Below, piece after piece: positions 1-9,690 of a stretch of 64,000 bases of DNA. The first letter of the stretch is position 1. Every line of letters starts with the position of its first letter. The stretch is taken from the NCBI RefSeq assembly GCF_030272615.1, contig NC_081406.1, positions 262,063,386 through 262,127,385 of the forward strand, read 5' to 3'. The notes under the pieces were generated by a model. The model worked only from the letters and a program-made list of their open reading frames with translations. It made no database searches and was not told the origin of the DNA. The stretch is from Cryptomeria japonica (Eukaryota; Streptophyta; Pinopsida; Cupressales; Cupressaceae). Position numbers and translations under genes: made by a program.

Positions 1-833
1 CTTTATTGGTCCTATTGATCCTCTTTCTAATGGTAAATCTTATATCCTTGTTTATACTAATTATGTTACCAAATGGGTGAAAGTTAGGGCTATGAAACAT
101 TCTAGGGATACAAAGTTGCAGAGTTCCTATATGAATAAATTTTAACTAGGTATGGAGTCCCTAGGGAGCTAGTCACTGATCAAGGGCCACAATTCACTTC
201 TAATTTAATAAAAGCCCCGATGAATGAATACAATGTTCATCATAAAAAGTCAACTCCATACCACTCCCAAGCTAATGGCCAAGCAGAGGTCACAAACAGG
301 GAAATTGAGGTCATTCTCACAAGAACTGTAGATCTCCATAAGAAGGACTGGGCATCTAGGCTACCTGAGGCAGTATGGGCTTACAAAATAACATGAAAGA
401 CAACCACTAGCTTCACACCATTTGAGATTCTTTATGGAAAAACAATTGTTTTTCCAATAGAATTTGAATACAAGACTCTACAGATAACCCTTGACCTGAA
501 TATAGATATTGCTAAAGCTTAACATGAGCACATCATGTAGCTTAATGCCCTTGATGAATATAGAAAGCAATCTCTCCATCATACAGAGCTCATTCAACAA
601 CAACGTGTCAGACGACATGATAAGCATATCATAAATAATAAATTTTCTCCTGGAGATTAGGCATTGCTATATGACTCCAAATATCAAGATAACCAGGGCA
701 AGTTGCAGACACGTTGGGTGGGACCATATGAAGTTGCTGAGGTCTTTGAAAATAGTGTTGTGTGACTCACCACAATAGATTTGGTTCATTTTAAGTTGTT
801 GGTAAATGACCATCGACTTCACCTTTATCACAA
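1..833 (+). pseudogene. Ty3/gypsy integrase remnant (3' end of pol)
   Basis: This is the C-terminal part of a gypsy-type polyprotein, entering from outside the window. Translation gives an integrase core start (FIGPIDPLSNGKSYILVYTN), then TPYHSQANGQAEVTNREI, which holds the catalytic Glu in the usual plant gypsy context, then WASRLPEAVWAYKIT and TPFEILYGK. After about 650 comes the C-terminal GPF/Y-type module (LQTRWVGPYEVAEVF). The enzyme would insert the cDNA copy into the genome. At least six in-frame stops and several frame changes show it is dead. Integrase sits last in pol, as expected for Ty3/gypsy and not Copia. There is no chromodomain after it. I infer that it belongs to the Tat/Athila side of the family. 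Confidence 0.85.
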
Positions 834-1529
834 GACTAGTTTTAAATAGGAGTTCCTGGAACAATTTGCAGATGATCCAAATTTCAAATTTGCTACAAGA
901 ACAGTTGGTGGGCTTCCTTGTTCGCCATGTGTTGAATAAGGTTCAAATTTCCATCTTCCTAATAAAGTTTTCATGTCCGTATGAAAATGATTTCCTCTAT
1001 CTTTCATCGTCATTCCACCTCATTCCTATCTTTCACTTTTTCATCTGTACTCATTTTCTTTCATTCTTTGGCTTTGTTGTTACATTGCATGCATATCGCC
1101 ACTCACATCAACACCGATATTTATTGCTTATTATGCATCACAACTTTAGGTACGTGTGCAAATATTTTTATACTTATTACGATTGATCACATTTCGTTTG
1201 ATTTATTTCCTTATCATTAGTCGATATCATTTATTTCCCAACATGCTTGTATTGATATCCCTTCCCATGTGTGGACCCTTGTGAAATTTTTGTTGGGGGG
1301 AAGGGGCTATTTGATTCTTTTTTTGATGCAAATTCACATATTAGTCACCTTGCAAAAAGATTGATTTTAAACTATCCTAAGCCTAGAGTCATGCTTTTCT
1401 TTTGAAATATCTTTCCTGTCACCTTGTTGTCTTCAGTTTATACGCGTGATGAATGAAGTGTTATAATTAGCTCCGTAATATGTGAAGGTTGTGGGTAGAA
1501 AGTTAGGAAATTGTTAAGATTAAAAAGGA
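834..1529 (+). other. Non-coding spacer downstream of gypsy integrase
   Basis: No supported gene. The stretch is T-rich and links the integrase to the accessory reading frame. It holds one purine tract at 1293-1306. Long spacers after integrase are known in the Tat/Athila gypsy lineages. Confidence 0.5.
1293..1306 (+). promoter_or_regulatory. Polypurine-tract-like run
   Basis: TTGGGGGGAAGGGG on the + strand, about 460 bases after the integrase remnant. Such tracts prime plus-strand DNA synthesis just before a 3' LTR. No LTR copy follows directly, so it may be a second internal tract or a relic. Confidence 0.35.
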
Positions 1530-1922
1530 AGGGAGTTGCTTTGTGTTGAGAGAGTATTTGAGTCTATAGAAATGGGACGACCGTCAATCAGGTGTGAACC
1601 GATAGACCATGAACTTATTTTTACAGATGTAGACTGTGAGCCAATATTTCAAGCAAGTGGGTGGTTTGATTACTTTCTAAAGCTTGGTAGTCTTGACAAT
1701 GTCGTGGCCTATAAGTTTGCATCCACATTCCAAGAGGGGGAAGCCATGGTATGAGGAATTAAGGTAGTGGCCACAGAGGAACATATAGCTGAGGTAACCA
1801 TACTACCTATAGTTGGAGAAAAATGCTTAGACACCTTTGATGCAAGGCCAACAAGGGTTGAATTCACACTTACTGGAGATCCTCCATTAATAGTTACCAG
1901 GTAGGGTACAAGTAGGACACCT
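1530..1922 (+). pseudogene. Accessory reading frame of gypsy element, N-terminal part
   Basis: This open stretch begins near 1536 with an ORF of 72 codons and, after one stop, continues to the solo LTR. Visible peptides include WFDYFLKLGSLDNVVAYKFA, then a segment with TEEHIAEVTILPIVGE. The pattern (W-F-x-L-x-x-L, later T-E-x-x-I-x-x-V-T-x-L-P-x-x-G-E) resembles the poorly known plant transposon-associated protein domain found in large retroelement families; that naming is from memory. The frame resumes beyond the solo LTR at 3142 with SLPEEWAPRAVYIIKYIT. It lies downstream of pol, like the env-like or extra ORFs of Athila and Tat elements. Its function is unknown. It is clearly broken by stops and by the insertion. 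Confidence 0.6.
1918..1922 (+). repeat. Left target-site duplication of solo LTR
   Basis: CACCT directly before the LTR; the partner CATCT lies at 3142-3146 (4 of 5 identical). Five bases is the normal LTR-retrotransposon duplication length. Confidence 0.6.
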
Positions 1923-3141
1923 TGTTGGCAATTTGGAGGAATTTATTATGTGTTGCATTGATGTTTGTCATTGATGTCAACACTAGTTGTTTTGCTGTCT
2001 ACCGACTTCCGGTAGAGTGGTTGGTCCTTGATGTTGATCTGGAGATTTGTCTCCGACTTTGGTTCAGCTGTTGGAATTAGTTTGGATCGATTATTCATGT
2101 GTTCGTGATGTGTATCACATTCAGCTGGTTTGGGATTTGATGATCCAGATGCTATCATATGTTCTAGTAAGCCTTTTGGTTACTGGTAAAGGTTTTACCG
2201 GAAGCGCTTTGATGAAGATCTTTTGGTGAATCTAATAAGTAGTGTTGGTGCGGCTTCTAGTTGGTTATCAGGATGCTAATGCTTAACATGTTCATGTTCT
2301 AGTTATTCGTGGTGTTTCATTTGGCTTATGGCGACCTATTATGGGTCCGATATTATTCTGCTAGGTTATGGACCAGCTTATGTAACATGTTGGTTGATGC
2401 TCTCGATACCTCACCAGTTGGATTTATTGTTTGGTTTATGTTGTTTAAGTCTTAGGCTGACTTGGTTTATCATTGGTTTGTAGGATTATGTAGCAGATCT
2501 ATTGTATTATCTTTTAGGTGGCCGACCTAATTGTTTAGGTCTCGGGTTGGTATAAATATGATGTAAGATCTCTTTGTAGATCGTATGTCATGGTCATGGG
2601 GTTATTTGTGTGTGAATAAAGTTGTTATCATATGCAGAGGTTTTGGTCGATCATAGGTGATCAAATTGGGTTTGTGCAAGAGGTTTAAGACCTCTAGTAT
2701 TGAGCTTAACCAGAACTATACTTAGGCATAGGAGATGCTATTCTTGCAGTTCATTCATCTTTCTAGATTGTAGTCTGAATTTCTTTGTAGCTAGCGAGGT
2801 AACTTTTGTGTTGGGCAGTACGCTCTAGGTTGTTGGCCTTCCTCCATGTGCATGCCCCTCTTATTGTAATCAAATACTTACTGTAGAAGTATTATCTGAC
2901 TGTGGGTAGGATTTCCATCGTAGTTTTTCCCTTTACCATTTTTTCCACTTACAAATCATGGTGTTCTGTATTATGGATGGTTGGTAATTATTTTGTGATA
3001 TATGTTTGTGCTTAATTGTTATATAAGCTATTCCGGTATTTGGTTTATGCATTCCGATAAAAGGTTTTGTGTTCTTATTTTTTTATAATATATTGACAAC
3101 CGATTCTCCCCCTTCTCAGTTGTCCACCGATTATCCTAACA
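1923..3141 (+). mobile_element. Solo LTR, Copia-type, about 1.2 kb
   Basis: The unit starts TGTTGGCAATTT and ends TATCCTAACA, with the TG...CA termini of an LTR. No primer site, polypurine tract or coding sequence adjoins it. The first bases, including the TTTGTCATTGATGTCAA stretch, resemble the Copia LTR at 60638, so I place it with the Copia superfamily. It is flanked by a near-perfect 5-bp duplication and cuts one reading frame cleanly. This is the product expected when the two LTRs of a complete element recombine and lose the interior. Orientation is read from the Copia resemblance. Confidence 0.75.
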
Positions 3142-4400
3142 CATCTCTTCCAGAAGAATGGGCTCCTAGAGCAGTATACATTATCAAGTATATTACATGT
3201 GAAGTTTGTTAGTCTCTTCTACATGCTATACATTTTAAGCTTCTCTCTCATCTCCACCATGGAAGACACATGAATATCCTGAGTGTTTTGTACCACATGT
3301 TGAAGAAGATGTCTGGGAAAACACAAAAAGGTAGGGAAAATTCTATCTCACCATTGTTTGATTAAGTTATTAGTAGAGAGAAGGTGAGGGAAATGAATCC
3401 TGGGTTACCTTGGGATAGTTTTCTTAGAGGGGAACAAATTCAGAATGTAGGGTTTATGTCTTGACCCATTTCTTCTAGAAAGAAAAAGTTGAGAAAATCA
3501 ACAGTAGAAGCCTCCTCTTCAAAAACCCATGATGAGCAATCTTTTAAAGGAAACACTTAAGGGATGAGAAGAAATTTCTATGCAAAGGATGTCTGATGTT
3601 GAAAAGGATAGTCCTCCAAGACCTAAAGTAAAGAAAGAAAAAACTTTACCTATAATTCCTCCTACAACGAAAACAAAAATAATTCTCTCAAAACCCTCTG
3701 ATTTTCCTTTGAGGCATAGTAACAAGAATCTAGGAAAAACTAAAGGAAAAGAAAAGAAAATTCCCCAGCAAGTGATCATAGAAAGTAAAACCGAGTCAAA
3801 TAACAACTCTGTACAATAAAACACCATCTAGAGTTCAAACTCCTTCATCTCCTTCAGATGTTTTTCCACCAGAAAATATAGGTATGGGGGAGAAAGAGGG
3901 GATAAATCTAACAGTTAACCTGAATGTGCCATTGCAAGATGATAGTCAATTAGGAACTAAAGGGATGGTTGGTTTAGATAAGCTTTCCACAGCTGCAGAG
4001 CAGATGGCTTTTGCATGTCAAGCAAAAATACAGATGCACTTACCAATCCCTCCAACATTCATGTGGCCATAATTGTTGTTTCAAATGTACCAAACCATTC
4101 AAGAGGAACATGAAACTTGGAAACAAGAGAAGGAAAAATTGCATAATGAATTCAAAAGGAAGGATAGAGAAATTTTGAAATTGAAAGCCAGTATGGGAGA
4201 GGTCATGGAGTTAGTCCCTCAGATTATGCAATGTCGACCTCCACCCAAAGTATATTCTCTTCATTTAGGAGAATTGTGTATTTCATATCAGTTATCAAGG
4301 GAGTTTTCTGGTTTATGTTCTTCTCTGCTAACTACAAAGGAATTCGTATGTGCATATGAGACTTCAAGTTTTGTTGACAAAAAATTTGCTTTGTGAGTTA
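3142..4400 (+). pseudogene. Accessory reading frame of gypsy element, C-terminal part
   Basis: This continues the frame cut by the solo LTR. It begins SLPEEWAPRAVYIIKYITCE, followed by a His-rich stretch (HFKLLSHLHHGRHMN). A basic, Lys-rich low-complexity part follows (3580-3820, with KVKKEKTLPIIPP), and then a predicted coiled coil at about 4085-4240 (EEHETWKQEKEKLHNEFKRK) that ends MGEVMELVPQIMQ. Several stops separate the ORFs (3819, 4072, 4396). The layout is globular domain, charged linker, coiled coil. It matches the layout of the reading frame at 42413-40875 in LINE G. Function unknown; an accessory structural or targeting role is possible but only a guess. Confidence 0.55.
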
Positions 4401-4712
4401 TATTTGCATAATTATGCTTTTCTGGTTGACACTCATTGGAACCCTTTGTTATACATTGGTGATGTTTAGCTCAAGACATTCATGTCTTGACATTCAGAAT
4501 CATAATAGTTGGGGGCAACAATTTAGACAACATAGAGATTTGGAATAAACTTCCCCATTGGAACCAAGAGACGAGACATCTGATTCAGATAATGTATTGT
4601 GTGAATGAAATCAAATTTTAAGTGACAACAAGAACATGGACCTTGTTTTGACAAAAAAGGGAACAGGTGTACCAAGAATATGAAGCAATGGCTAAGACTT
4701 CAACACAAATGG
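4401..4712 (+). other. Tail of the accessory region, no intact gene
   Basis: Degraded sequence between the accessory frame and the LTR of element A. Short coding-like pieces can still be read in the + direction, but stops are dense. The last bases (CAACACAAATGG) are not a polypurine tract, so the LTR at 4713 looks inserted here and is not the 3' LTR of the upstream gypsy element. Confidence 0.4.
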
Positions 4713-5946
4713 TGATGAGATGAAATAATAGCTCTTTTTGTGTTCATGTCTGTTATGTTTTTCATGGTTAAAGTTGTGTAATCAGAAAATATTGAGGGTA
4801 TAGGATGTGTTAGAGGTTTTTGATCCTATGCATGATGAACATTAACTGAACCTTTCAAACTTTGTATTGTTTTGGCTAAATATATTCCTGCAACTATGCT
4901 AATTACTATGATAATTTTATATGTGGAAGAATGAATGTTATGGCTAATAGGAAATGGATACGTATGTGTTTATGTGCTTTAACTCATGATGCAGGAATAC
5001 TTAAGTAGTTGCAGAAGCGGTCAAACCATGCCAGAAAGGAGGATCATATTATTCAAGCCGTTAAAAACAGATTCAAGGTAGTTGTAATCATTAAAGAAAT
5101 AAGTGAGGTGATAACCAAGCATCTAAAGAATAGCAAAATAGTTCAAGATTTATTTATGGTTGTCTCTAGTAGGTGAAAATCTAGTGGGAACCGTTGTGCT
5201 ATATTCTTGCTTATGAATGACGAATGTCCCACAATATTTGTGGTTGACTCTTTCTTTGTTGTAACAAAACTTCTGCCTATTCTCTTGGGTATCATTTAGG
5301 TAGTTAGTAGTTTGTTATAGATTTCTTATAAATAAATATCTGGACCTCTTCGTAGTGGTTAGATAGAGTTTTTAGAGTTAGACAATAATCTGTCTGCTTT
5401 CATGATATGTAACAACTTTTGAAATGATAAATAAAGTGATGATGTTTTGAGCATATAAGACTACTTGAATTCTGGACATGCTCATCCAAGGGGGCCCATT
5501 TGGTGAGCAATCCTATGTCTTTGTTATATTAGTTTTATTTTGTTGTAGTTGTTGTTCTAGCGTTTGACTGTTGCTGCAACCACTAGAACCAGAACTTGTG
5601 ACTATTCCTACAACCAAAGGCAAATAGAGTAGTTCCCATTTGTCAGCTTAGAACATTAGTGGTAGTTAGTTGCTTGAATTATATTTTAACATTAATATTT
5701 CCTATAGCATTTTAGTCATTACATTTCTGTGTTTTAATTTCAGTAATTTCCTTTGCTGTATTAGAATAGAATGACTTTTATTGGAACTTAGTGCACAAAA
5801 TGTGTTGGCCCATTTCAAGTAATACGTCTTTGGGTTGACATGTAAATGAAACCTCCGCCGTAAAATTGATAGCTATTTAGGATAGATGTCCAATCTGTGA
5901 GTCTAGGTTTTGAGTTGAGTTATTGTTCCAATTGGGAAGGTAGACA
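4713..5946 (+). repeat. 5' LTR of element A
   Basis: It starts TGATGAGATG and ends GAAGGTAGACA. A closely similar copy lies in inverted orientation at 14820-16047, which fixes both ends. A TATAAATA box lies at 5327-5334. Right after the LTR comes a TTTTTGGCATCG segment that resembles the primer-site region of Tat/Athila gypsy elements. The LTR is therefore in + orientation and is followed by its own leader and gag. Confidence 0.75.
5327..5334 (+). promoter_or_regulatory. TATA box of LTR A
   Basis: TATAAATA on the + strand near the middle of the LTR. The same box occurs in the inverted copy at 15426-15433, so it is conserved between the two LTRs. Confidence 0.5.
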
Positions 5947-6046
5947 TTTTTGGCATCGTTATCGGGGATGGTGCCAAACTAAGAACCTGTCATAGCCATG
6001 AGCTTTTAGTTTTCAGTGATTTAGTGTTTTAGTAGTTTAAGATAAG
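5947..6046 (+). promoter_or_regulatory. Primer binding region and leader of element A
   Basis: TGGCATCGTTATCGGGGATG begins at 5951, a decayed form of the TGGCGCCGTTGCCGGGGA motif that follows the 5' LTR in many plant Tat/Athila gypsy elements. It marks the site where a host tRNA would prime reverse transcription. The leader then runs about 100 bases to the gag remnant. Confidence 0.55.
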
Positions 6047-6564
6047 TTGTCAAATAATTTTTCCGAATCTATATGCATAGAAGAAGAAGAGTTGTCAAAT
6101 ATTTTTTCTGAATCTTTTGTTGGTTCATATGGGAATCATTATGCACAAAATAATAAGTGGCGACCTCCATATGCTCAAAACTTTGGAAAATTTCCACCTC
6201 AATCTTGGTATAGCCCTCAAATTTTGCAATAAAATTATCCCGATCCTTCATCCCAATGGCAACAGCCACAGGGAAATTGGTCTCAACCTCAAGGGTAATG
6301 GAAACCTCCACATGGAAATTGGCAACAAACTTCTCAATGGAGAGGGAGCCAGCAATGGTCAAATCAACCTTCTGCTTATTTACAACCACCTCAACAACCA
6401 TAATAGCTTGCTATAATGCCACTCCCTGCTCCTAATGCCACTCCACCTAAAGCTACTCAGTTGCCATCTTAGCCCGTACCAAATCCAAATAGTAAACCTT
6501 AGCCACAACAACAAGTATATTCTACTGATCCTAACTAGTACCTTGCATATTCTCTTAATATAAG
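6047..6564 (+). pseudogene. Gag-like Q/P/W-rich remnant of element A
   Basis: After a short acidic start (SNNFSESICIEEEE), the translation is rich in Gln, Pro, Trp and Asn with repeated words such as WQQPQGNWSQPQG and NWQQTSQWRG. This is typical of the low-complexity part of some plant gypsy gag proteins, which form the capsid-like particle. No RNA-binding zinc knuckle is visible in what remains. Frameshifts and stops are frequent. The frame reaches SLNIS at the insertion point of element C and appears to resume after it (14782 onward, SDIHLSSRTTF), so the gag was cut by C and later by element B. Confidence 0.55.
6560..6564 (+). repeat. Left target-site duplication of element C
   Basis: ATAAG, identical to 14777-14781 on the other side of the element. 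The exact match defines the element ends to the base. Confidence 0.85.
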
Positions 6565-7013
6565 TGTGGAGGGGAAAAAGCGAGACCAGGTGACTAGGAC
6601 CTAATCCCACTTTTTCCAAACACATTTGGACTACGAAAGAGCCTAGGGAGATAGCTCACTTTGGCTACTTGTAATAAAGAGAGAGCCAAAGATTATCTCT
6701 TAGGGTTTCTATTCCTCTTGTTGTATATGAAGGGAAGATGTGAAAAATAGGGTGTGATTGATCAACTAGACTAGGAGATAAACAATGAAGCATATATGAA
6801 CTTGAAATTGCAGAAACTTGCAGATTTGAAACTGAGATACTGAAAGTAGAGAAGGGGGAGGAATTTGAATGTGTACCTAGTGTTGAAAAATGAGCCAAAC
6901 TGACCTGGACAGGAGTGCCACGCTCTGGTCCTATTTTGTTTGACAAAAAGCTACAACTGAAGGCCTACAAATTTGATGTTCTAAGCTTCCACCCTGCCAA
7001 ATTTCACCTGAAA

Positions 7014-7150
7014 CTGGGAGGACCGGGGCGCAGGACCAGGGCGCCTAGGGAAGACCAGAGCGTAAGACAAGGGTGCTCAGAGAGGACCAGAACACCTAGG
7101 GAGGACTAGAACGCCCAGGGAGGACCAAGATGTAGGACCAAGGTGCCACA
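7014..7150 (+). repeat. GC-rich minisatellite in LTR C
   Basis: Imperfect tandem copies of a unit like GGGAGGACCAGGGCGCC, about 17 bases, within otherwise AT-rich DNA. The matching array in the other LTR lies at 13470-13595 but differs in copy order and number, so it has changed since insertion. Confidence 0.65.
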
Positions 7151-7820
7151 CCCCTATCCTAGTGAATTCTTCTCAAATTTGATCTTTGGGACTGTGTCTG
7201 TGTGCTCTGCCTAACCTAAAATTTGCAGCGACAATCGGATCCTGTACCTACACCTGTAACTGAAAATAGGGTTTTGGGTGGCTATATAGGGTTTTACCTT
7301 AGTCAAACCCATATTTTGGTGATTTCCACCTCAATAAATAGCTGGTTTGTATAGTAAAATAGTGTGTGGAGGAATCTTGTGTGTGTGCAAGACCCTAAAA
7401 TGAGAAAGATAAGAAACTAGAGCTACCCTACGCTTTGGAGAGTAAACCCTAAATGTATGTAAGTATAAATGTAAATGTAAATGTAAGTGAGAATTATCTA
7501 AATCAAATGTGCTAAATGATCTAAAGCATGAATGAAAATGTGAAAATGAATGTAAAGAAGCTCATACAAAGACATGAAACCATACCAATCCCCAAGGGAG
7601 AGATACAAGCCACTTAATCTCCTATTATTCTTCAATGTCTTTAAGAATCCTAATTGATTATGAATACCTTATGAATACTTGATGAATACTTGATGAATAC
7701 TTGATGAATATTGTTGAAGACTCCACATAAGCTTCTCCTTCACTACATAGAAGGCTCCTTGTGATCTTTTAGCCAAAAACTTCCTTTTCGTAGATGCCTT
7801 CAAATGAAGAAAGAGAGCTC

Positions 7821-7827
7821 TTATATA
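7821..7827 (-). promoter_or_regulatory. TATA-like box in LTR C
   Basis: TATATAA on the minus strand, followed by GAGCTC. The counterpart in the right LTR (around 14251) has decayed to ATACATAAG, so the right LTR, which should drive transcription, has probably lost its core promoter. Confidence 0.4.
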
Positions 7828-8345
7828 TGAAACAGTAGATCTTAATTTCATCTTTAGGCCAACCTAGGATTTGAATTTCCCACCAATTTATTGGGGTTAA
7901 GCATTATAATATCATAGAATTATGCTCAAGAAATTTCAAGAAAAATGTTGAGGACCAGGTACAACTTGCACCTGGTCTGACCAACTTTTCACCAATTTTT
8001 CAAGGTCACTAGATATGATGATATTAGAGTGAATCCCAAAGCTACAACTGATTTTGAGATGTTTTGATATGCTAAATAGGGCCTTAAAGGTTGAAATAAG
8101 ACATAATTAGGGTTTATGATTTAATGATTTATTGGAGGAATAAAATAAATAGGGGCACACTTAGGGTAAAGGGCCCAATCTTATGATTTGGGGAGTGATA
8201 AAATGTGACTTTAGATTTAATTAAATTAATTAACTAAATGCTTAAAGGGAAATTACAATGTAAGATGCAAACACAGTAAGGTGGGTGCTAAACTAAGTGT
8301 ATAATTGTACCACCCTAGCAAGGGTGTACAATTTATGACGCTACA

Positions 8346-8362
8346 TTTAGCTCCCACTTTAG
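8346..8362 (-). promoter_or_regulatory. Polypurine tract of element C
   Basis: AAAGTGGGAGCTAAA on the minus strand directly before the TGTAGC start of the 3' LTR. Together with the primer site at the other LTR it fixes the minus orientation. Confidence 0.6.
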
Positions 8363-9690
8363 CTTTCATATGACACTACGTGCATATGAAAGGTAAAGTA
8401 AAGAAAATTAAACATTCATGAAAAATGATATATCCACAAGTTGTCAGACGAAGCCCCCAGCGGTATCTGCAATACACAGTTAGGAACCGCACCCTACAAA
8501 ACCACATGCTAGATAAAATCACAAAATCACCTAAATGCTTACTAAGGAAGGTGATGAAAATTTGAGGGTACCTATATGCCCCCCTAGTTTCGGCTTGCTA
8601 ATTTAGTGAGTTGAAATAGGGTATCATGTTTACCACATCTATTTGTGAGAGAAGATTGATGAAAAATGCTCATAAGAAGATTTGATACAAGATCAAAAAC
8701 TAATGGAGAATCATTTGGTAAGAAAGAGGACTAAACCTCAATTCCAACACAACAAAGAGTGTGAGGATTTGAGAGCTCTCTAACACAAGATGAAAGATTT
8801 AAATGGAAACAAATGCAAGAGATATAATCCAAAAATGCAACTCCATAAAGGAATTTGGAAAATAATGGAGGATTGAAATGTCATCAAAGAGAGATTATTT
8901 ATAGCAACACTCTTCTAAAAGAAGGAAAGAGATCCTCATTAGGGACATGCACGTTCACAAAATAGAAGGGTTTATTATAAAAGATAGTACTCAATGAAGA
9001 AAAGAAATTGATGAATGATCAAAGACTTCCAACACCAAGGAGGAGGTCTCAATTAAGGATATATACTTTAGATCCCCATTAGGGATGCTTGTTCCAATAT
9101 GAGAGAAGGAATTCAAATATGAATACACCTGTAGATTCAATAATATATCCTTATAGAAGACACTACTTAACAAAGGGGAAATTTTAATCTTAAGAAGGAG
9201 AGATGTTTGAAATCGCTCTTTCCCCCTATATATAGGGAGAAGAGATGAGATATAAATAGGCTATTATGTTGCTTCCAAAAGTATGATTGCATGTGAAATT
9301 GTACCATCATGAATGACAATGAGCCCCCAGTAAGTGAGCTACCAATTCCACATAATTATGAGCAACATAATAACCATTAATGTTATTTAAAGACATGATA
9401 GATTGAATGAGATATTTGAATATGACATGTTAAATGCTCTACTATAAGTGAGATTAAAAACATGTATAAGATGATGAATGTTAAAAAAAATTTAGAAAGA
9501 GAGAAGATAATAGGAGAAGAATAGGCCACTATGTCATACTTTTCTTGCACACAAGAAATCTTAGGAGAGGGATAAGTGTAATTCATTAGAGCCTTATTCC
9601 TAGAAGAAGGGATTTTAGAATGACTAGAAGATAAAGTCTGATAAGTGGGACTAAAAATCTCTTGAGGAGATTCATAAAGAGATTTGTTCA
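8363..9690 (-). other. 3' untranslated interior of element C
   Basis: No gene supported. The stretch separates the last reading frame from the purine tract. It has repeated phrases such as TCCTCATTAGGGA / TCCCCATTAGGGA near 8930 and 9070, which hint at old local duplication. Confidence 0.45.

Larger units (their letters stand above)
6565..8345 (-). repeat. 3' LTR of element C
   Basis: 1781 bases. Read on the minus strand it begins TGTAGCGTCATAAATTGTAC and ends CCTCCACA. It pairs with 13020-14776 along its whole length, with scattered substitutions and small indels. It contains a GC-rich minisatellite (7014-7150), a short ATGAATACTTG repeat near 7665-7712 and a TATA-like box (7821-7827). Confidence 0.88.

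Noticed and set aside
4472..4489. Perfect short palindrome CAAGACATTCATGTCTTG
   Set aside because: Arms of eight bases in AT-rich DNA; expected by chance in 64 kb and with no context to support a role.
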